Assembly (NCBI RefSeq): GCF_030680395.1
Contig: NZ_JAUXVR010000003.1
Location: forward strand, 1 to 50,348
Direction of reading: 5' to 3'
DNA from: Methylobacter sp.
Lineage (GTDB): Bacteria; Pseudomonadota; Gammaproteobacteria; Methylococcales; Methylomonadaceae
Length of the DNA stretch: 50,348 nucleotides
Of the stretch, positions 8,981 through 18,409 are shown piece by piece. A program made the position numbers and the translations under genes. Numbering within the stretch: position 1 is the stretch's first letter; each line of letters starts with the position of its first letter. The notes below the pieces were generated by a model, which searched no databases, was not told the origin of the DNA, and saw only the letters and a list, made by a program, of their open reading frames with translations.

Positions 8981-9018
8981 GTTGTGTACCGTGTGCGTAC
9001 CTATTTTTTGCATAAAAC

Positions 9019-10605
9019 ATGTCGATTACTGAAATAAGCTCTGAAACCAAGCGTCGTAGAACTTTTGCTATCATCTCCCATCCTGACGCGGGAAAAACCA
9101 CCATCACCGAAAAACTATTGCTGTTCGGAGGCGCGATTCAGCTGGCAGGTTCGGTGAAAGGCCGAAAAGCGGCGCGTCATGCGACTTCCGACTGGATGGA
9201 AATGGAAAAGGAGCGGGGCATTTCGGTAACCACCTCGGTGATGCAGTTCGAGCATAAAGACTGCATTATTAACCTGCTCGATACCCCAGGCCATGAGGAT
9301 TTTTCCGAGGATACCTACCGCACCTTGACCGCGGTCGATTCGGCACTGATGGTAATCGACGTTGCCAAAGGTGTTGAAGACCGCACCATCAACCTGATGG
9401 AAGTGTGCCGCCTGCGTACCACGCCGATTCTGACCTTTATCAACAAACTGGACAGGGAAGGGCGCGAACCTATCGAATTGATGGACGAGGTCGAGAATAT
9501 CCTGAACATCAAATGTGCGCCGATGACCTGGCCTATCGGCATGGGCAAACGCTTTAAGGGTGTTTATCATCTGTATAAAGATGAAATACACCTGTTCAGC
9601 GCCCAACATGGCGGCAAGATTGCCCAAGCTGAAATCATCAAAGGCTTGAATAATCCAAAGCTGGATGAGCTGCTGGACGATCAGGCCGAAGAACTCAGGG
9701 AGGAAATTGATTTGGTCAAGGGCGCCAGCCATGAATTCGATCTTGAAGACTATTTGGCGGGCAAGCTAACGCCGGTTTTTTTCGGCTCAGCCATCAACAA
9801 TTTCGGGATCATTGAATTGCTGGATGCGTTCGCTGAATATGCGCCGGCACCCAGACCCAGAGAGGCAGAGCAGCGCACGGTGTTGCCGGATGAGCCGGCG
9901 TTTACCGGCTTTGTGTTTAAAGTTCAGGCCAACATGGACCCGTCTCACAGAGACCGGATTGCCTTTTTAAGAGTGTGTTCCGGTAAATTCGACAAGGGCA
10001 TGAAGGTTCATCATGTGCGTATCGGAAAAAACATTCAGGTTGCCAACGCCATTACCTTCCAGGCCGACACCCGAAAAAGCGTCGAAGAAGCGTATCCCGG
10101 CGACATCATCGGCCTGCATAACCACGGCACCATCCAGGTTGGCGATACCTTTACCCAGGGCGAAACGCTTAAATACGGCGGCATTCCTTATTTTGCGCCG
10201 GAGTTATTCCGCCGCGTGGTGTTAAAAGACCCGTTAAGAGCCAAAGCTCTGCAAAAAGGACTAGTGCAGTTGACCGAAGAAGGCGCGACTCAGCTGTTCA
10301 GACCGTTAAAAAACAACGACCTAATTCTGGGCGCGGTCGGTGTCTTGCAGTTTGACGTCACTGCGTTCAGGCTTAAAAGCGAATACAACGTTGAATGCGT
10401 TTATGACGCCATCCCCATCTCAGCCGTGCGTTGGGTAAGTTCAGACAAACCGGCCAAGCTGGAAGAGTTCAGGAACAAAGCTTTTGATAACCTGGCCGAA
10501 GACGGCGGCGGTTACCTGGTTTACGTTGCTAATAGCCGAGTCAACCTGCAACTGACCGAAGAGCGCTGGCCGGATATTAAATTCAGCGCGACGCGGGAAT
10601 TGTAG
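9019..10605 (+). CDS. prfC: peptide chain release factor 3
   Basis: GTPase that recycles RF1/RF2 from the ribosome after termination; 528 residues, the usual family length. The N-terminus after a short leader reads [30 protein letters not shown] (G1 P-loop). It continues with [21 protein letters not shown] (switch I), [18 protein letters not shown] (G3) and [13 protein letters not shown] (G4 NKLD). The remaining domains ([46 protein letters not shown]) match RF3 rather than EF-G. ATG at 9019 has no strong ribosome site. The gene is monocistronic, with a stem-loop 5 bp after the stop codon. Confidence 0.98.
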   Translation: MSITEISSETKRRRTFAIISHPDAGKTTITEKLLLFGGAIQLAGSVKGRKAARHATSDWMEMEKERGISVTTSVMQFEHKDCIINLLDTPGHEDFSEDTYRTLTAVDSALMVIDVAKGVEDRTINLMEVCRLRTTPILTFINKLDREGREPIELMDEVENILNIKCAPMTWPIGMGKRFKGVYHLYKDEIHLFSAQHGGKIAQAEIIKGLNNPKLDELLDDQAEELREEIDLVKGASHEFDLEDYLAGKLTPVFFGSAINNFGIIELLDAFAEYAPAPRPREAEQRTVLPDEPAFTGFVFKVQANMDPSHRDRIAFLRVCSGKFDKGMKVHHVRIGKNIQVANAITFQADTRKSVEEAYPGDIIGLHNHGTIQVGDTFTQGETLKYGGIPYFAPELFRRVVLKDPLRAKALQKGLVQLTEEGATQLFRPLKNNDLILGAVGVLQFDVTAFRLKSEYNVECVYDAIPISAVRWVSSDKPAKLEEFRNKAFDNLAEDGGGYLVYVANSRVNLQLTEERWPDIKFSATREL

Positions 10606-10609
10606 AATT

Positions 10610-10644
10610 GATCGGGTCCGGGTTGCACGAATTCAGACCCGATC
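10610..10644 (+). terminator. stem-loop after prfC
   Basis: Exact nine-base arms GATCGGGTC (10610-10618) and GACCCGATC (10636-10644) enclose 17 nt and begin 5 bp after the prfC stop. There is no clear T-run (GGCTTTACGG follows), so it may be a weak terminator or an mRNA 3' protective hairpin. Confidence 0.5.
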
Positions 10645-10790
10645 GGCTTTACGGTTCAAAATATATTCAACTGGTAGGGAGAACTTGGGCTTTCGCGAAT
10701 GACGTAGTTCGGCCAATTTGCGACATTCAGAATTACTGGATTTCGGGCACTGAATGATTAATCAACAACCAATGGACGAATAACTTTATT

Positions 10791-11780
10791 ATGACATGGA
10801 TAAAAAAAATCTTTCGTCGCAAAGAGAAAGTCAGACTTGAGAAAGTAAGACCTGAGTTACCAGCCTCTTTCAATGAAAATACAATGCTTAGGTTTATTGA
10901 CGATACAATTAATGAACAACGCAAAACAAAATGCAAAAAAATTTATTTTAATTTTTCTACATTGGTATCTATTGAGCCTGTTGGCGTAGTAGTTTTAAGT
11001 AATCTTATTGATCATTTTGATAAAATCAATGTTGATGTGATCTTTGAAGGTTTTGAAATACAAAGTGAAGCTAACTTATTTCTTGATCAGAATGGGTTCT
11101 TTAAGCACCATCTTAAAGAAAAATACCAACCTAAGAGAAAATATCCACAAAAAAGAATCAAGTCGAATCAGAAACATTATTGTTACAAAAATCCCCAGCT
11201 AGTTTCTAGCGATGATGCAATGGGATACCTGTATTTCGATTTAATTCCATGGGTTGAGCGAGAAGTTAACCTGCCCGAAGATTCTTTATCAACACTTCGA
11301 TCAGCAATTGAAGAAATATTTCATAATATTCGAGATCATTCGGGCGAAAAGGTGGGTTATGTTTTCGCACAGTACGCTAAAAATAGAAATGAAATTCAAA
11401 TAGTAATATCAGATTTTGGAGTTGGTATTCCTAAGTTAGTCAAAACAAAAGTGCCGAGCATAAGCTTTGACTCTGACGCTTTGTGTAAAGCATGTGAAGA
11501 AGGTTTCACTACACAAAGTAATGTTAGAAATCGCGGCGCTGGACTCCCAAATTTAATGAAATATATCACTCTGCGTAATAGTGGCACTGTTTTAATTATC
11601 TCTGGAAAGGCTCGTGTTTTTGCAAATAAAAATAAAGGAAAGATTTTCAGTCCAGAAATTATTGCAACTCAAACTCAACATGATATTGCTTATCCTGGAA
11701 CGCTTGTAAAAGTTGGGTTACGTACAGATACTCTTAAGCAATTTACCGAAGACACAAAAGAGGAGGTATTTGAATGGTAA
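10791..11780 (+). CDS. GHKL ATPase with N-terminal STAS-like region
   Basis: A 329-residue soluble protein. The N-terminal part (about 30-110; KKIYFNFSTLVSIEPVGVVVLSNLIDHF, VIFEGFEIQSEANLFLDQNGFF) has the beta-alpha pattern of a STAS-like domain. The C-terminal part is a GHKL (HATPase) domain: N-box with Glu and Asn (AIEEIFHNIRDHS), G1 box (SDFGVGIPKLV) and G2 box (NRGAGLPNLMKYI). No phospho-accepting histidine domain, receiver or membrane segment is present, so it resembles anti-sigma or serine-kinase switch ATPases more than a two-component kinase. Its stop overlaps the start of the next gene by 7 nt, so the two are translationally coupled. The gene is markedly AT-rich against prfC upstream, which suggests transfer. 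The substrate is unknown. Confidence 0.72.
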   Translation: MTWIKKIFRRKEKVRLEKVRPELPASFNENTMLRFIDDTINEQRKTKCKKIYFNFSTLVSIEPVGVVVLSNLIDHFDKINVDVIFEGFEIQSEANLFLDQNGFFKHHLKEKYQPKRKYPQKRIKSNQKHYCYKNPQLVSSDDAMGYLYFDLIPWVEREVNLPEDSLSTLRSAIEEIFHNIRDHSGEKVGYVFAQYAKNRNEIQIVISDFGVGIPKLVKTKVPSISFDSDALCKACEEGFTTQSNVRNRGAGLPNLMKYITLRNSGTVLIISGKARVFANKNKGKIFSPEIIATQTQHDIAYPGTLVKVGLRTDTLKQFTEDTKEEVFEW

Positions 11781-12064
11781 TTCGTATTTTAGATTATGTA
11801 CCAAACGCATCAACTTATGAAGATGGGGAGGTAATTTTCAAAAAAATATTATTCGAAATAAAGCACGATAGACCCGTAACTATCTCCTTTGAAGGAATTA
11901 GTTCCGTACCTTCGGCTTTTATAAATGCAGCATTTATAAGATTACTTGAAGAATTAACTTTCGAAAAAATAAGGACATATTTGCGTATTACTGATTCTAC
12001 AAAACGCATTAACGAGCTAATAAAAAGTCGCTTCGATTTTGTTGTCAAGAATCAAAAGACTTAG
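11774..12064 (+). CDS. STAS-like DUF4325-type protein, partner of the preceding ATPase
   Basis: A 96-residue protein (MVIRILDYVPNASTYEDGEVIFKKIL...) with the DUF4325 pattern: a central FEGISSVPSAFINAAFIRLLEEL segment resembles the helix that follows the first strands of STAS-like proteins, and it ends in a helical ELIKSRFDFVVKN. It overlaps the GHKL ATPase gene by 7 nt, preceded by GAGGAGG inside that gene. By analogy to anti-sigma/anti-anti-sigma pairs it may be the regulatory partner or substrate of the ATPase; this is inference. It shares the AT-rich composition of its partner. Confidence 0.7.
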   Translation: MVIRILDYVPNASTYEDGEVIFKKILFEIKHDRPVTISFEGISSVPSAFINAAFIRLLEELTFEKIRTYLRITDSTKRINELIKSRFDFVVKNQKT

Positions 12065-12121
12065 CCAGTAGGGCGGGCACACGTTTTGTGTTCACGCGGT
12101 ATTATAGCTATCCCTCTAAAC

Positions 12122-12146
12122 GGTGGGTAAAAAAGCATTGCCCACC
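12122..12146. repeat. short inverted repeat flanking an A-run (REP-like)
   Basis: Arms GGTGGG (12122-12127) and CCCACC (12141-12146) surround TAAAAAAGCATTG. On the minus strand it reads as a hairpin with a T-rich loop. The form resembles short palindromic repeats dispersed in methanotroph genomes; no second copy was located in this window. Confidence 0.45.
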
Positions 12147-12244
12147 CAATGACCACAATGGGTCGAAATCTGCCGTAGCTGACTCGCAGCTATGATGGCA
12201 GTTGAGTTGTCTGCTATTTGACAATCAACTTTTTGGGTTACGAT

Positions 12245-12273
12245 GTTGGTTAACGATAAAACCGTTAACCAAC
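12245..12273. repeat. 11-bp inverted repeat after the ATPase/STAS pair
   Basis: Perfect arms GTTGGTTAACG (12245-12255) and CGTTAACCAAC (12263-12273) with a 7-nt spacer. It ends 5 bp before the FliK-like gene's stop codon, so it could serve as a terminator region for both convergent units or be a dispersed palindromic element. Confidence 0.6.
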
Positions 12274-12277
12274 CTAC

Positions 12278-14026
12278 CTACGCATTATCATCAAACAGTT
12301 TTTTCCCTGTCAGTTGATGCGGATGCGCCGCTTGCGTTTTTTGAGCGCCGTCGTGGGCGTCCATGTGCCCCGTTTTTAATCCTGATTCTTCAAGCTGGTT
12401 TTTCAGGTAATCAAGGTTGTGTTTGATGAGTTCAGTTGTTTGCATGTTTTGGCTTTTGAAAAAGGTATTGATAACATCGTTCCGGTAGGAAACGATGCAA
12501 TGAATGGTACCCAGTCCCGGCGGCGTAATGGTGATATTAACCGACCAGTCGCCGTTGCCGGATTGCTGTTTGTTTTCCTTGTCCTGCTGCACTTCAATCC
12601 GAACCGATTCCGCCTGTTGCCGGTCAATAAAAGGAATATCGATAATCCATAGCTGTTTTGGGTTGTCTTCCTTGGGCAGGGACATCAATTGATCCAATAC
12701 CAGTTTGGCAACGGTGTTTTCGGTTTTATGTTGCAGATTCTTGAGCAGGTCGAGATCGACTTGATTTAATGGCTGTTCGCCTTGATGGGTAATTTCCTGC
12801 TTTAAAGCTTGAATGAATTTAAGCAAATTGGCTTTAAAATCCTCGGCAACCAGTCCGGTATCGGCTAAAGCGCCTGCTTTGGGCACTACATTGATGCCAT
12901 CATCCGGATTTAACTTTGAAGGTAGCAACTCGGCTCCATGAACAGGCTTCGGATTAGCACCCGGTCCGTTAAGCAAGGGTTCTTTTTGCGTCAAATTCTG
13001 TAATATTTCAGCGGCTATGCGTTGCAATGATTGAGGTACGCTTTCATTTTTTATCAGCTGGGGTAGTTCTTTAATTAATTCGGCTTGAGCCGGCAGTTTG
13101 GCTTCGAGAAACAGCCCCGAATTGGTAATTGCCAGCTTAAGGCCCTGGCTAGTAATCAACTGCTCTTTTGGCGGCAGATTCTGAACTATTTTTGCGGCAA
13201 TATCCTTCAAAACTTGAGGAACGCTTTCGTTCTTCATTAGCTGCGGCAAATCCTTTATTAACTGATTTAAAAAGATGGGCGAAGCTTCATGTCGCGGTAG
13301 AAACTGCTTTGTAAATTCGGCTATTTTTGCTTCAGGAATGTTATTGGCGGCAGGGCTAATTTTAAATTCCGGCGTGGTTCCAGCTTTTATGATTTCCAGA
13401 TTCAGGCTTTGCCCGGTTTTTAAATCCGACGGTGCATTGGTCAGTTGAGTTCGATCAATAGTGATAACAGTAACTTGTTTATTGCCGGTATTCGCTGTCG
13501 ATGGATTGAAAATCTGTAGCTGAATTTTATTGCCGATAATACTGATTATCTTTGCGTCCAAAAGCTGCTTTACGGACGATGGGGAGGCGGCGTTATCCTG
13601 TTTCTCAGTGACTGTCAGTCGACCGGTTGCGACGTTTCCAGCATCCTTGGCGGTTGGACGCATCGGTTCCCTGCCGCTTGCGGCACTCCCGCCATCCCTG
13701 GCAGTCGGTATTAACTTTAAGCGCAATTCAATGGCTGGGTTTTTTAGTTCGGGTAACGGCTCAAGAACTTTAAATTCAATCACTGGAGCGACCTGGGTGA
13801 CCTGGATTTTTAAGTCCTGCCCAGAGTTTAGGGTAATAGGCTGGTTGCTTTGTACGGTGACGCTCTTGCCGCCCAATGATAAGGCAATAGCGTTTTTAGC
13901 CGCTTGTATATCGGCGTTAATCACTTTTACGTCAAGTTGTTGACCGACTTTCAGGCTTAAAGTGTTTTCCAACAGCCTGTTAGAGGCTGACAGGGACTGA
14001 GTGTTTATTGGCGAGTTAATATCCAT
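12278..14026 (-). CDS. FliK-like hook-length control domain protein
   Basis: A 582-residue protein. The C-terminal region (about 455-555: LWIIDIPFIDRQQAESVRIEVQQ, WSVNITITPPGLGTIHCIVSYRNDVINTFF, LIKHNLDYLKNQLEESGLKTG) matches the Flg_hook domain of flagellar hook-length regulator FliK. The long N-terminal part is proline- and lysine-rich and contains an internal duplication (ELIKELPQLIKNESVPQ against LIKDLPQLMKNESVPQ). Residues 108-136 (ARDGGSAASGREPMRPTAKDAGNVATG) look like a translated palindromic repeat inserted in frame. It follows the HDOD gene by 11 nt on the same strand. No other flagellar gene is in the window, so a role in hook length, or in another secretion ruler, is uncertain. Confidence 0.75.
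   Translation of the reverse strand: MDINSPINTQSLSASNRLLENTLSLKVGQQLDVKVINADIQAAKNAIALSLGGKSVTVQSNQPITLNSGQDLKIQVTQVAPVIEFKVLEPLPELKNPAIELRLKLIPTARDGGSAASGREPMRPTAKDAGNVATGRLTVTEKQDNAASPSSVKQLLDAKIISIIGNKIQLQIFNPSTANTGNKQVTVITIDRTQLTNAPSDLKTGQSLNLEIIKAGTTPEFKISPAANNIPEAKIAEFTKQFLPRHEASPIFLNQLIKDLPQLMKNESVPQVLKDIAAKIVQNLPPKEQLITSQGLKLAITNSGLFLEAKLPAQAELIKELPQLIKNESVPQSLQRIAAEILQNLTQKEPLLNGPGANPKPVHGAELLPSKLNPDDGINVVPKAGALADTGLVAEDFKANLLKFIQALKQEITHQGEQPLNQVDLDLLKNLQHKTENTVAKLVLDQLMSLPKEDNPKQLWIIDIPFIDRQQAESVRIEVQQDKENKQQSGNGDWSVNITITPPGLGTIHCIVSYRNDVINTFFKSQNMQTTELIKHNLDYLKNQLEESGLKTGHMDAHDGAQKTQAAHPHQLTGKKLFDDNA
13625..13707. repeat. in-frame palindromic repeat within the FliK-like gene
   Basis: Two related units of about 30 bp (each with GCCA-GGGATG and GCCGCAAGCGG or GTCGCAACCGG) lie in tandem. 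One contains the exact hairpin TGCCGCTTGCGGCA at 13672-13685. The length keeps the reading frame, and the encoded peptide (DGGSAASGREPMRPTAKDAGNVATG) is unlike the surrounding low-complexity sequence. Confidence 0.55.
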
Positions 14027-14037
14027 TGAATAATATC

Positions 14038-14919
14038 TTAAGCCAACATTTTTTGAATATGCTCGATCTCATCTTTGGCAGTGTCCAATATATTAATGCT
14101 GTCGTTTGCATTCAAATGTCCGGCCAGTTTTTTATAAGCAGGCAGGTCATCTATTTTGGGTATTTTTTTTATATCAACTTTGCCGATAAAACTGTGCAAT
14201 TGCGAGATCATTACAATGTCTGCGTAATTGGCTGGATTCTTGTTGTTGCGAAACCAATTTTCGGCATTAATCACCACATCCTCAAAATCCTCAGGAAAAT
14301 CCCAGTGACGAATAATTTGCACGCCAATGTCTGCTCTTAGTTCCTTTACCGTTTCTACAAGGTCTTTTGGATTAGCAAGAATATCGGGATGGTTATCGGC
14401 ATAAGTCAAAATGGGGACGATGCCAATATCATGGATCAGTCCGGCCAGCATGGCCCGGTCCGGATCAAAGCCTGGAATTTTATGGGCGAAAACGGCGCTG
14501 ATGGAGGCAATGTAACTGCTGTGCGTCCATAATTCCGCCATTTTCTGACGAATAACGGGGGACTTGGCGTTAAATACCGATTTCATCGCAAACGCAGTAA
14601 TAATGTCCTGGGCCGTTTTTAATCCCAATCGGGTCAACGCTTCGGGGCAGCTTTCAATCTTTTTTCGACTCATATACAAAGGGCTGTTGGCGATTTGTAT
14701 CAGTTTGGCGGTAATTGACGGATCAATTTGGACTATGCGGGCTATTGAGGAGGTGCTGGATTTATCATCGTTAATGGCGCGGCGAATTTTAAAAGCCACA
14801 TCCGGGATGGTCGGCAGCATCAGATCATCGGATTGCATATGCCGATAACAGTCCGTTAAAAGTTTGTTTTTAGCCAAACTTGCGCTGATATTGCTAAGGT
14901 TGTTAGTGGTTTGGCTCAT
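14038..14919 (-). CDS. HDOD domain protein
   Basis: A 293-residue soluble signalling protein. The HDOD domain covers about residues 30-230: LMLPTIPDVAFKIRRAIND, IARIVQIDPSITAKLIQIANSPLY, CPEALTRLGLKTAQDIITAFAM and the HD pair in GLIHDIGIVPIL. HDOD proteins resemble HD phosphohydrolases but usually lack activity and act as regulatory scaffolds. It is the first gene of a two-gene unit with the FliK-like gene. It is divergent from prmB with a 96-bp gap that must hold both promoters. The start is ATG at 14919. Confidence 0.9.
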   Translation of the reverse strand: MSQTTNNLSNISASLAKNKLLTDCYRHMQSDDLMLPTIPDVAFKIRRAINDDKSSTSSIARIVQIDPSITAKLIQIANSPLYMSRKKIESCPEALTRLGLKTAQDIITAFAMKSVFNAKSPVIRQKMAELWTHSSYIASISAVFAHKIPGFDPDRAMLAGLIHDIGIVPILTYADNHPDILANPKDLVETVKELRADIGVQIIRHWDFPEDFEDVVINAENWFRNNKNPANYADIVMISQLHSFIGKVDIKKIPKIDDLPAYKKLAGHLNANDSINILDTAKDEIEHIQKMLA

Positions 14920-15015
14920 GTTATGTCTATTTAATATTCAAACAAGCTCGCAAAGTTTAGTTTAAAATCTATCTATTCGTCGAACCGTAGTGCAGCTATC
15001 TTACTTTGTACAGCA

Positions 15016-15948
15016 ATGAAAACAACGCCATCTGAAGTTTTAACAACTTTATCAACTATTCGTGACTATATTCGCTGGGCCGCCAGCCGATTTACCGAGG
15101 CCGAAGTGAGTTTCGGTCATGGCACTACAACTGCACTGGATGAAGCGGCAGCTCTGGTTTTGCATACCCTTCATCAGCCCTATAATCTGGCCGATGCGTA
15201 TCTGCAAAGCGTTTTAACGCTGACTGAACGCCAGGCTGTAATCGATATGATCGACAGACGCATCAACGAACGCGTACCGGCCGCTTACTTAACGCATGAA
15301 GCCATTTTTGCGGGGCTGTCATTTTATGTTGACGAGCGGGTGTTGGTGCCGAGATCGCCGATTGCCGAATTAATCGAACAGCGTTTTGCGCCTTGGGTGA
15401 ATGAAGAGCAGGTCGGCCGCATTCTGGATTTGTGTACCGGCAGCGCCTGCATCGCCATAGCCTGCGCTTATGCCTTTGCCGATGCCGATGTCGATGCGGT
15501 GGATCTATCGGCGGATGCGCTGGCCGTGGCCGAGTTGAATGTCGCCAAGCATCAACTGGCCGACGCGGTGACGCTTTACCAGTCGGATTTGTTTAAAGAA
15601 CTGCCCGGCACTCGTTATGACATCATCGTCAGCAACCCGCCTTACGTGTGCCTTGAAGAATGGGAGCAGTTGCCCGCAGAATTTCGCGCCGAGCCTGATA
15701 TGGGCTTTAAAGGCGGACACTCAGGGCTGGATATTGTTTTACGTATTCTGGTCGATGCCGATCAATATCTGGCGGAGCAGGGGATTCTGGTTGTGGAAGT
15801 GGGCAGCAGCGCCGAAACGTTGCAAAACGCTTTCCCCGATGTGCCTTTTTACTGGCTGAATTTTGAGCGTGGCGGCGATGGCGTGTTTTTGCTGACGGCT
15901 GAACAGGTTAGTCAATATAACGAATTATTTTTAACGGCTTTAGATTAG
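15016..15948 (+). CDS. prmB: ribosomal protein L3 N5-glutamine methyltransferase
   Basis: SAM-dependent methyltransferase that modifies a glutamine of ribosomal protein L3; 310 residues. It has the N-terminal helical PrmB/HemK domain (about 1-90), [33 protein letters not shown], the SAM-binding [17 protein letters not shown], and the glutamine-contacting NPPY motif in [16 protein letters not shown]. The [12 protein letters not shown] segment and length fit PrmB better than PrmC. The stop codon is followed by aroC after 2 nt; the prmB-aroC pair is common in gammaproteobacteria. The start is ATG at 15016. Confidence 0.96.
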   Translation: MKTTPSEVLTTLSTIRDYIRWAASRFTEAEVSFGHGTTTALDEAAALVLHTLHQPYNLADAYLQSVLTLTERQAVIDMIDRRINERVPAAYLTHEAIFAGLSFYVDERVLVPRSPIAELIEQRFAPWVNEEQVGRILDLCTGSACIAIACAYAFADADVDAVDLSADALAVAELNVAKHQLADAVTLYQSDLFKELPGTRYDIIVSNPPYVCLEEWEQLPAEFRAEPDMGFKGGHSGLDIVLRILVDADQYLAEQGILVVEVGSSAETLQNAFPDVPFYWLNFERGGDGVFLLTAEQVSQYNELFLTALD

Positions 15949-15950
15949 AT

Positions 15951-17039
15951 ATGTCTGGAAACTCAATAGGAAAATTATTTACCGTTACTTCATTTGGCGA
16001 AAGTCACGGCCCTGCCATAGGTTGTATCGTTGATGGCTGTCCTCCGGGAATGGCCTTGACCGAAGCCGATTTACAAGAAGATCTGGATCGCAGAAAGCCC
16101 GGCACTTCACGACACACCACCCAACGGCGTGAAGCCGATGAAGTCAAAATCCTGTCCGGCGTATTTGAAGGCAAAACCACCGGTACGTCGATTGGACTGT
16201 TGATTGAAAATACCGATCAACGCTCCAAAGATTATTCCAAGATCGCCGATACCTTCAGGCCCGGTCATGCGGACTATACCTATCAGCATAAATACGGTAT
16301 CCGGGATTATCGCGGAGGGGGGCGCTCATCCGCTCGCGAAACGGCCATGCGTGTTGCGGCGGGCGGCATTGCCAAAAAATACCTCAAGGAACAGGCGGGC
16401 ATAGAAATACGCGGTTATCTATCGCAACTGGGGCCGATAAAAATCGAGAAAGTCGACTGGGCGATTATCGACAGCAATCCTTTTTTCTGCCCGGATGCCG
16501 ATAAAGTGGCTGAAATGGAAGCTTATATGGATGCGCTACGCAAGGAAGGCGAATCCATCGGAGCTAGAATAGAGGTGGTCGCAACCAACGTCCCGCCGGG
16601 GTTGGGCGAGCCTGTTTTTGACCGTCTTGATGCTGACTTGGCTCATGCTTTGATGAGCATTAATGCGGTAAAAGGCGTAGAAATTGGCGACGGTTTCGAT
16701 TGCGTCAACAGCAAAGGTACAAAGTTTCGCGATGAAATCACTCCGGACGGTTTTTTAAGCAATCATGCCGGCGGTATTTTGGGCGGCATTTCCAGCGGCC
16801 AACATATCACTGCCAGTATCGCTTTAAAACCAACCTCCAGCCTGCGCCTGCCGGGCAGAAGCATCAACCTGCAAGGCGAGGCTATTAATGTGGTCACCGA
16901 AGGCCGTCACGATCCCTGCGTAGGCATACGCGCAACGCCGATTGCCGAAGCGATGATGGCGATAGTTATCATGGATCATTTGCTGCGTCATCGGGCGCAA
17001 AACATCAACGTGCAATCGGGATTGCCTGTTTTGCGCTAA
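15951..17039 (+). CDS. aroC: chorismate synthase
   Basis: Last step of the shikimate pathway: 5-enolpyruvylshikimate-3-phosphate to chorismate, using reduced FMN. It has 362 residues, the usual length. Family signatures are clear: [19 protein letters not shown] near the start, [66 protein letters not shown] and the C-terminal [33 protein letters not shown]. It is translated 2 nt after prmB, almost certainly from the same mRNA. A dispersed palindromic repeat follows it. Confidence 0.98.
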   Translation: MSGNSIGKLFTVTSFGESHGPAIGCIVDGCPPGMALTEADLQEDLDRRKPGTSRHTTQRREADEVKILSGVFEGKTTGTSIGLLIENTDQRSKDYSKIADTFRPGHADYTYQHKYGIRDYRGGGRSSARETAMRVAAGGIAKKYLKEQAGIEIRGYLSQLGPIKIEKVDWAIIDSNPFFCPDADKVAEMEAYMDALRKEGESIGARIEVVATNVPPGLGEPVFDRLDADLAHALMSINAVKGVEIGDGFDCVNSKGTKFRDEITPDGFLSNHAGGILGGISSGQHITASIALKPTSSLRLPGRSINLQGEAINVVTEGRHDPCVGIRATPIAEAMMAIVIMDHLLRHRAQNINVQSGLPVLR

Positions 17040-17065
17040 TCTACCGGAAAAGACAGGAAGCACTT

Positions 17066-17174
17066 CCTCGTTCCCACGGTTGCGTCACTAGTAACGCATA
17101 ATATTCGAAACGTAGATGGCAAAAGCATGGAACGCAACGCCGTCCACCAGACATTCCCACGCAACGCGTGGGAA
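17066..17174. repeat. dispersed palindromic repeat with terminal hairpin, between aroC and the MFS gene
   Basis: The stretch starts with CTCGTTCCCACGG and ends in a perfect hairpin, TTCCCACGC/GCGTGGGAA with an AAC loop at 17154-17174. The CGTTCCCACG...CGTGGGAACG form is a familiar dispersed repeat in methanotroph-like genomes. The hairpin ends only 9 bp before the MFS gene's ATG at 17184, so it may terminate aroC transcription or influence translation of the next gene. Confidence 0.6.
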
Positions 17175-17183
17175 CTAGCGAAG

Positions 17184-18359
17184 ATGAATAATTCAATGCC
17201 TATCCCATACTGGCGACTGTCAGGCTTTTACTTCTTTTATTTCGCCACAGTAGGGACTTTTCTCCCTTACTGGAGCCTCTATTTAAAAGAAAGCGGATTT
17301 AATCCTGTTCAAATCGGCGAACTTTTTGCGCTGCTAGGCGGCACAAGAATTGTTGCGCCGATGCTATGCGGCTGGGTTGCCGATCATACCGGGAAAAACT
17401 TACGCATCATCCGCATAACTTCTTTTTTAACCGCTTTACTCTTTGCCGGTTTTATAATTATTCACGGTTATTCCTGGTTTGCCTGGCTAACGATTGCCTT
17501 TGGCATTTTTTGGAACTCCACGTTGCCGCAATTCGAAGCGGTAACCTTATATCATTTAAAACACCAGGAGCATCGCTACAGCCGGATAAGACTGTGGGGA
17601 TCTATCGGTTTTATTGTTGCGGTGCTGGGTGTAGGCCGGTTATTGGATTACCTGTCGACCGACATGATCCCGGCAGTGGTTACCGCATGGATGACGTTGA
17701 TATGGCTGGTCAGCTTGATGACGCCGGCGACTCAGGCGCCCCATCACGAGACTGACGGTATCGGTATCCTGCAAATCATAAAAAGACCGGAAGTCGTCGC
17801 GTTTCTGCTGGCTAGTATGTTGCTGCAGTTCGCCCATGCACCGTATTACGTTTTTTATTCGATCTATCTGAAACATTATCAGTACTCGGCAAGTCTGACC
17901 GGATTTCTTTGGGCGCTGGGTGTTTTTGCCGAGATCGTTTTATTTATTTACATGCGCCGTGTGTTGAAACGCTTTTCCCTGCGGTCAATTTTATTGACCA
18001 GCAGTCTGTTGTCGATCATTCGCTGGTTGATCATTGGCTGGTGCATCGACTATTTTTGGGTATTGGTCTTTGCCCAACTATTACATGCGGCAACGTTTGC
18101 AGGCGTGCATGTCGCCGCTATTCACTTAGTCCATCAGTATTTTGGCGACCGGCATCAGGGTAAAGGCCAAGCGCTCTACGCCAGTTTAGGTTTTGGTCTG
18201 GGCGGAATGCTGGGCAGCTACTATAGCGGTTATTATTGGGAGTCGTTGGGTGCGGAGTTCGTCTATTCAATGGCGGCAGTATTTTGTAGTATTGCTTTTA
18301 TTATTGCCTATATCTGGGTTGGACGGGAAAGTTCTCAGGATAAGGCTGTATTAGGTTAA
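17184..18359 (+). CDS. MFS transporter, HcaT/PPP-like
   Basis: Inner-membrane carrier with about 12 helices, 391 residues from ATG at 17184 (MNNSMPIPYWRLSGFYFFYFATVGTFLPYWSLYLKESGF). An upstream in-frame ATG at 17127 lies inside the palindromic repeat and would add 19 unlikely residues, so it was rejected. The pattern FPYWxLYLxxxGFxxxQIGxLxAL with GWVADHTGKNLRIIR in loop 2-3 matches the MFS_1_like family that includes the E. coli 3-phenylpropionate carrier HcaT. The substrate is unknown. It precedes exbB by 50 bp on the same strand. Confidence 0.85.
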   Translation: MNNSMPIPYWRLSGFYFFYFATVGTFLPYWSLYLKESGFNPVQIGELFALLGGTRIVAPMLCGWVADHTGKNLRIIRITSFLTALLFAGFIIIHGYSWFAWLTIAFGIFWNSTLPQFEAVTLYHLKHQEHRYSRIRLWGSIGFIVAVLGVGRLLDYLSTDMIPAVVTAWMTLIWLVSLMTPATQAPHHETDGIGILQIIKRPEVVAFLLASMLLQFAHAPYYVFYSIYLKHYQYSASLTGFLWALGVFAEIVLFIYMRRVLKRFSLRSILLTSSLLSIIRWLIIGWCIDYFWVLVFAQLLHAATFAGVHVAAIHLVHQYFGDRHQGKGQALYASLGFGLGGMLGSYYSGYYWESLGAEFVYSMAAVFCSIAFIIAYIWVGRESSQDKAVLG

Positions 18360-18409
18360 AATGGGGCACAGGTTGTGCTAACTCGGTCTGCAAATATTTG
18401 GGAAATAAT

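Larger units (their letters stand above)
8475..9018. other. gene-free interval with palindromes, upstream of prfC
   Basis: About 540 bp without a supported gene. It contains a TAGCAG/CTGCTA hairpin at 8728-8745, a perfect 28-bp palindrome at 8768-8795 and a terminator-like CCCATT/AATGGG hairpin at 8955-8970 followed by TAGTCTTTTT. The three structures lie on one stretch and could belong to an untranslated transcript, but no known RNA family is recognised. The prfC promoter must lie to the right. Confidence 0.4.

Noticed and set aside
9115-9732. 205-codon open frame antisense to prfC
   Set aside because: A shadow of the prfC coding frame; the sense strand is a complete, highly conserved gene.
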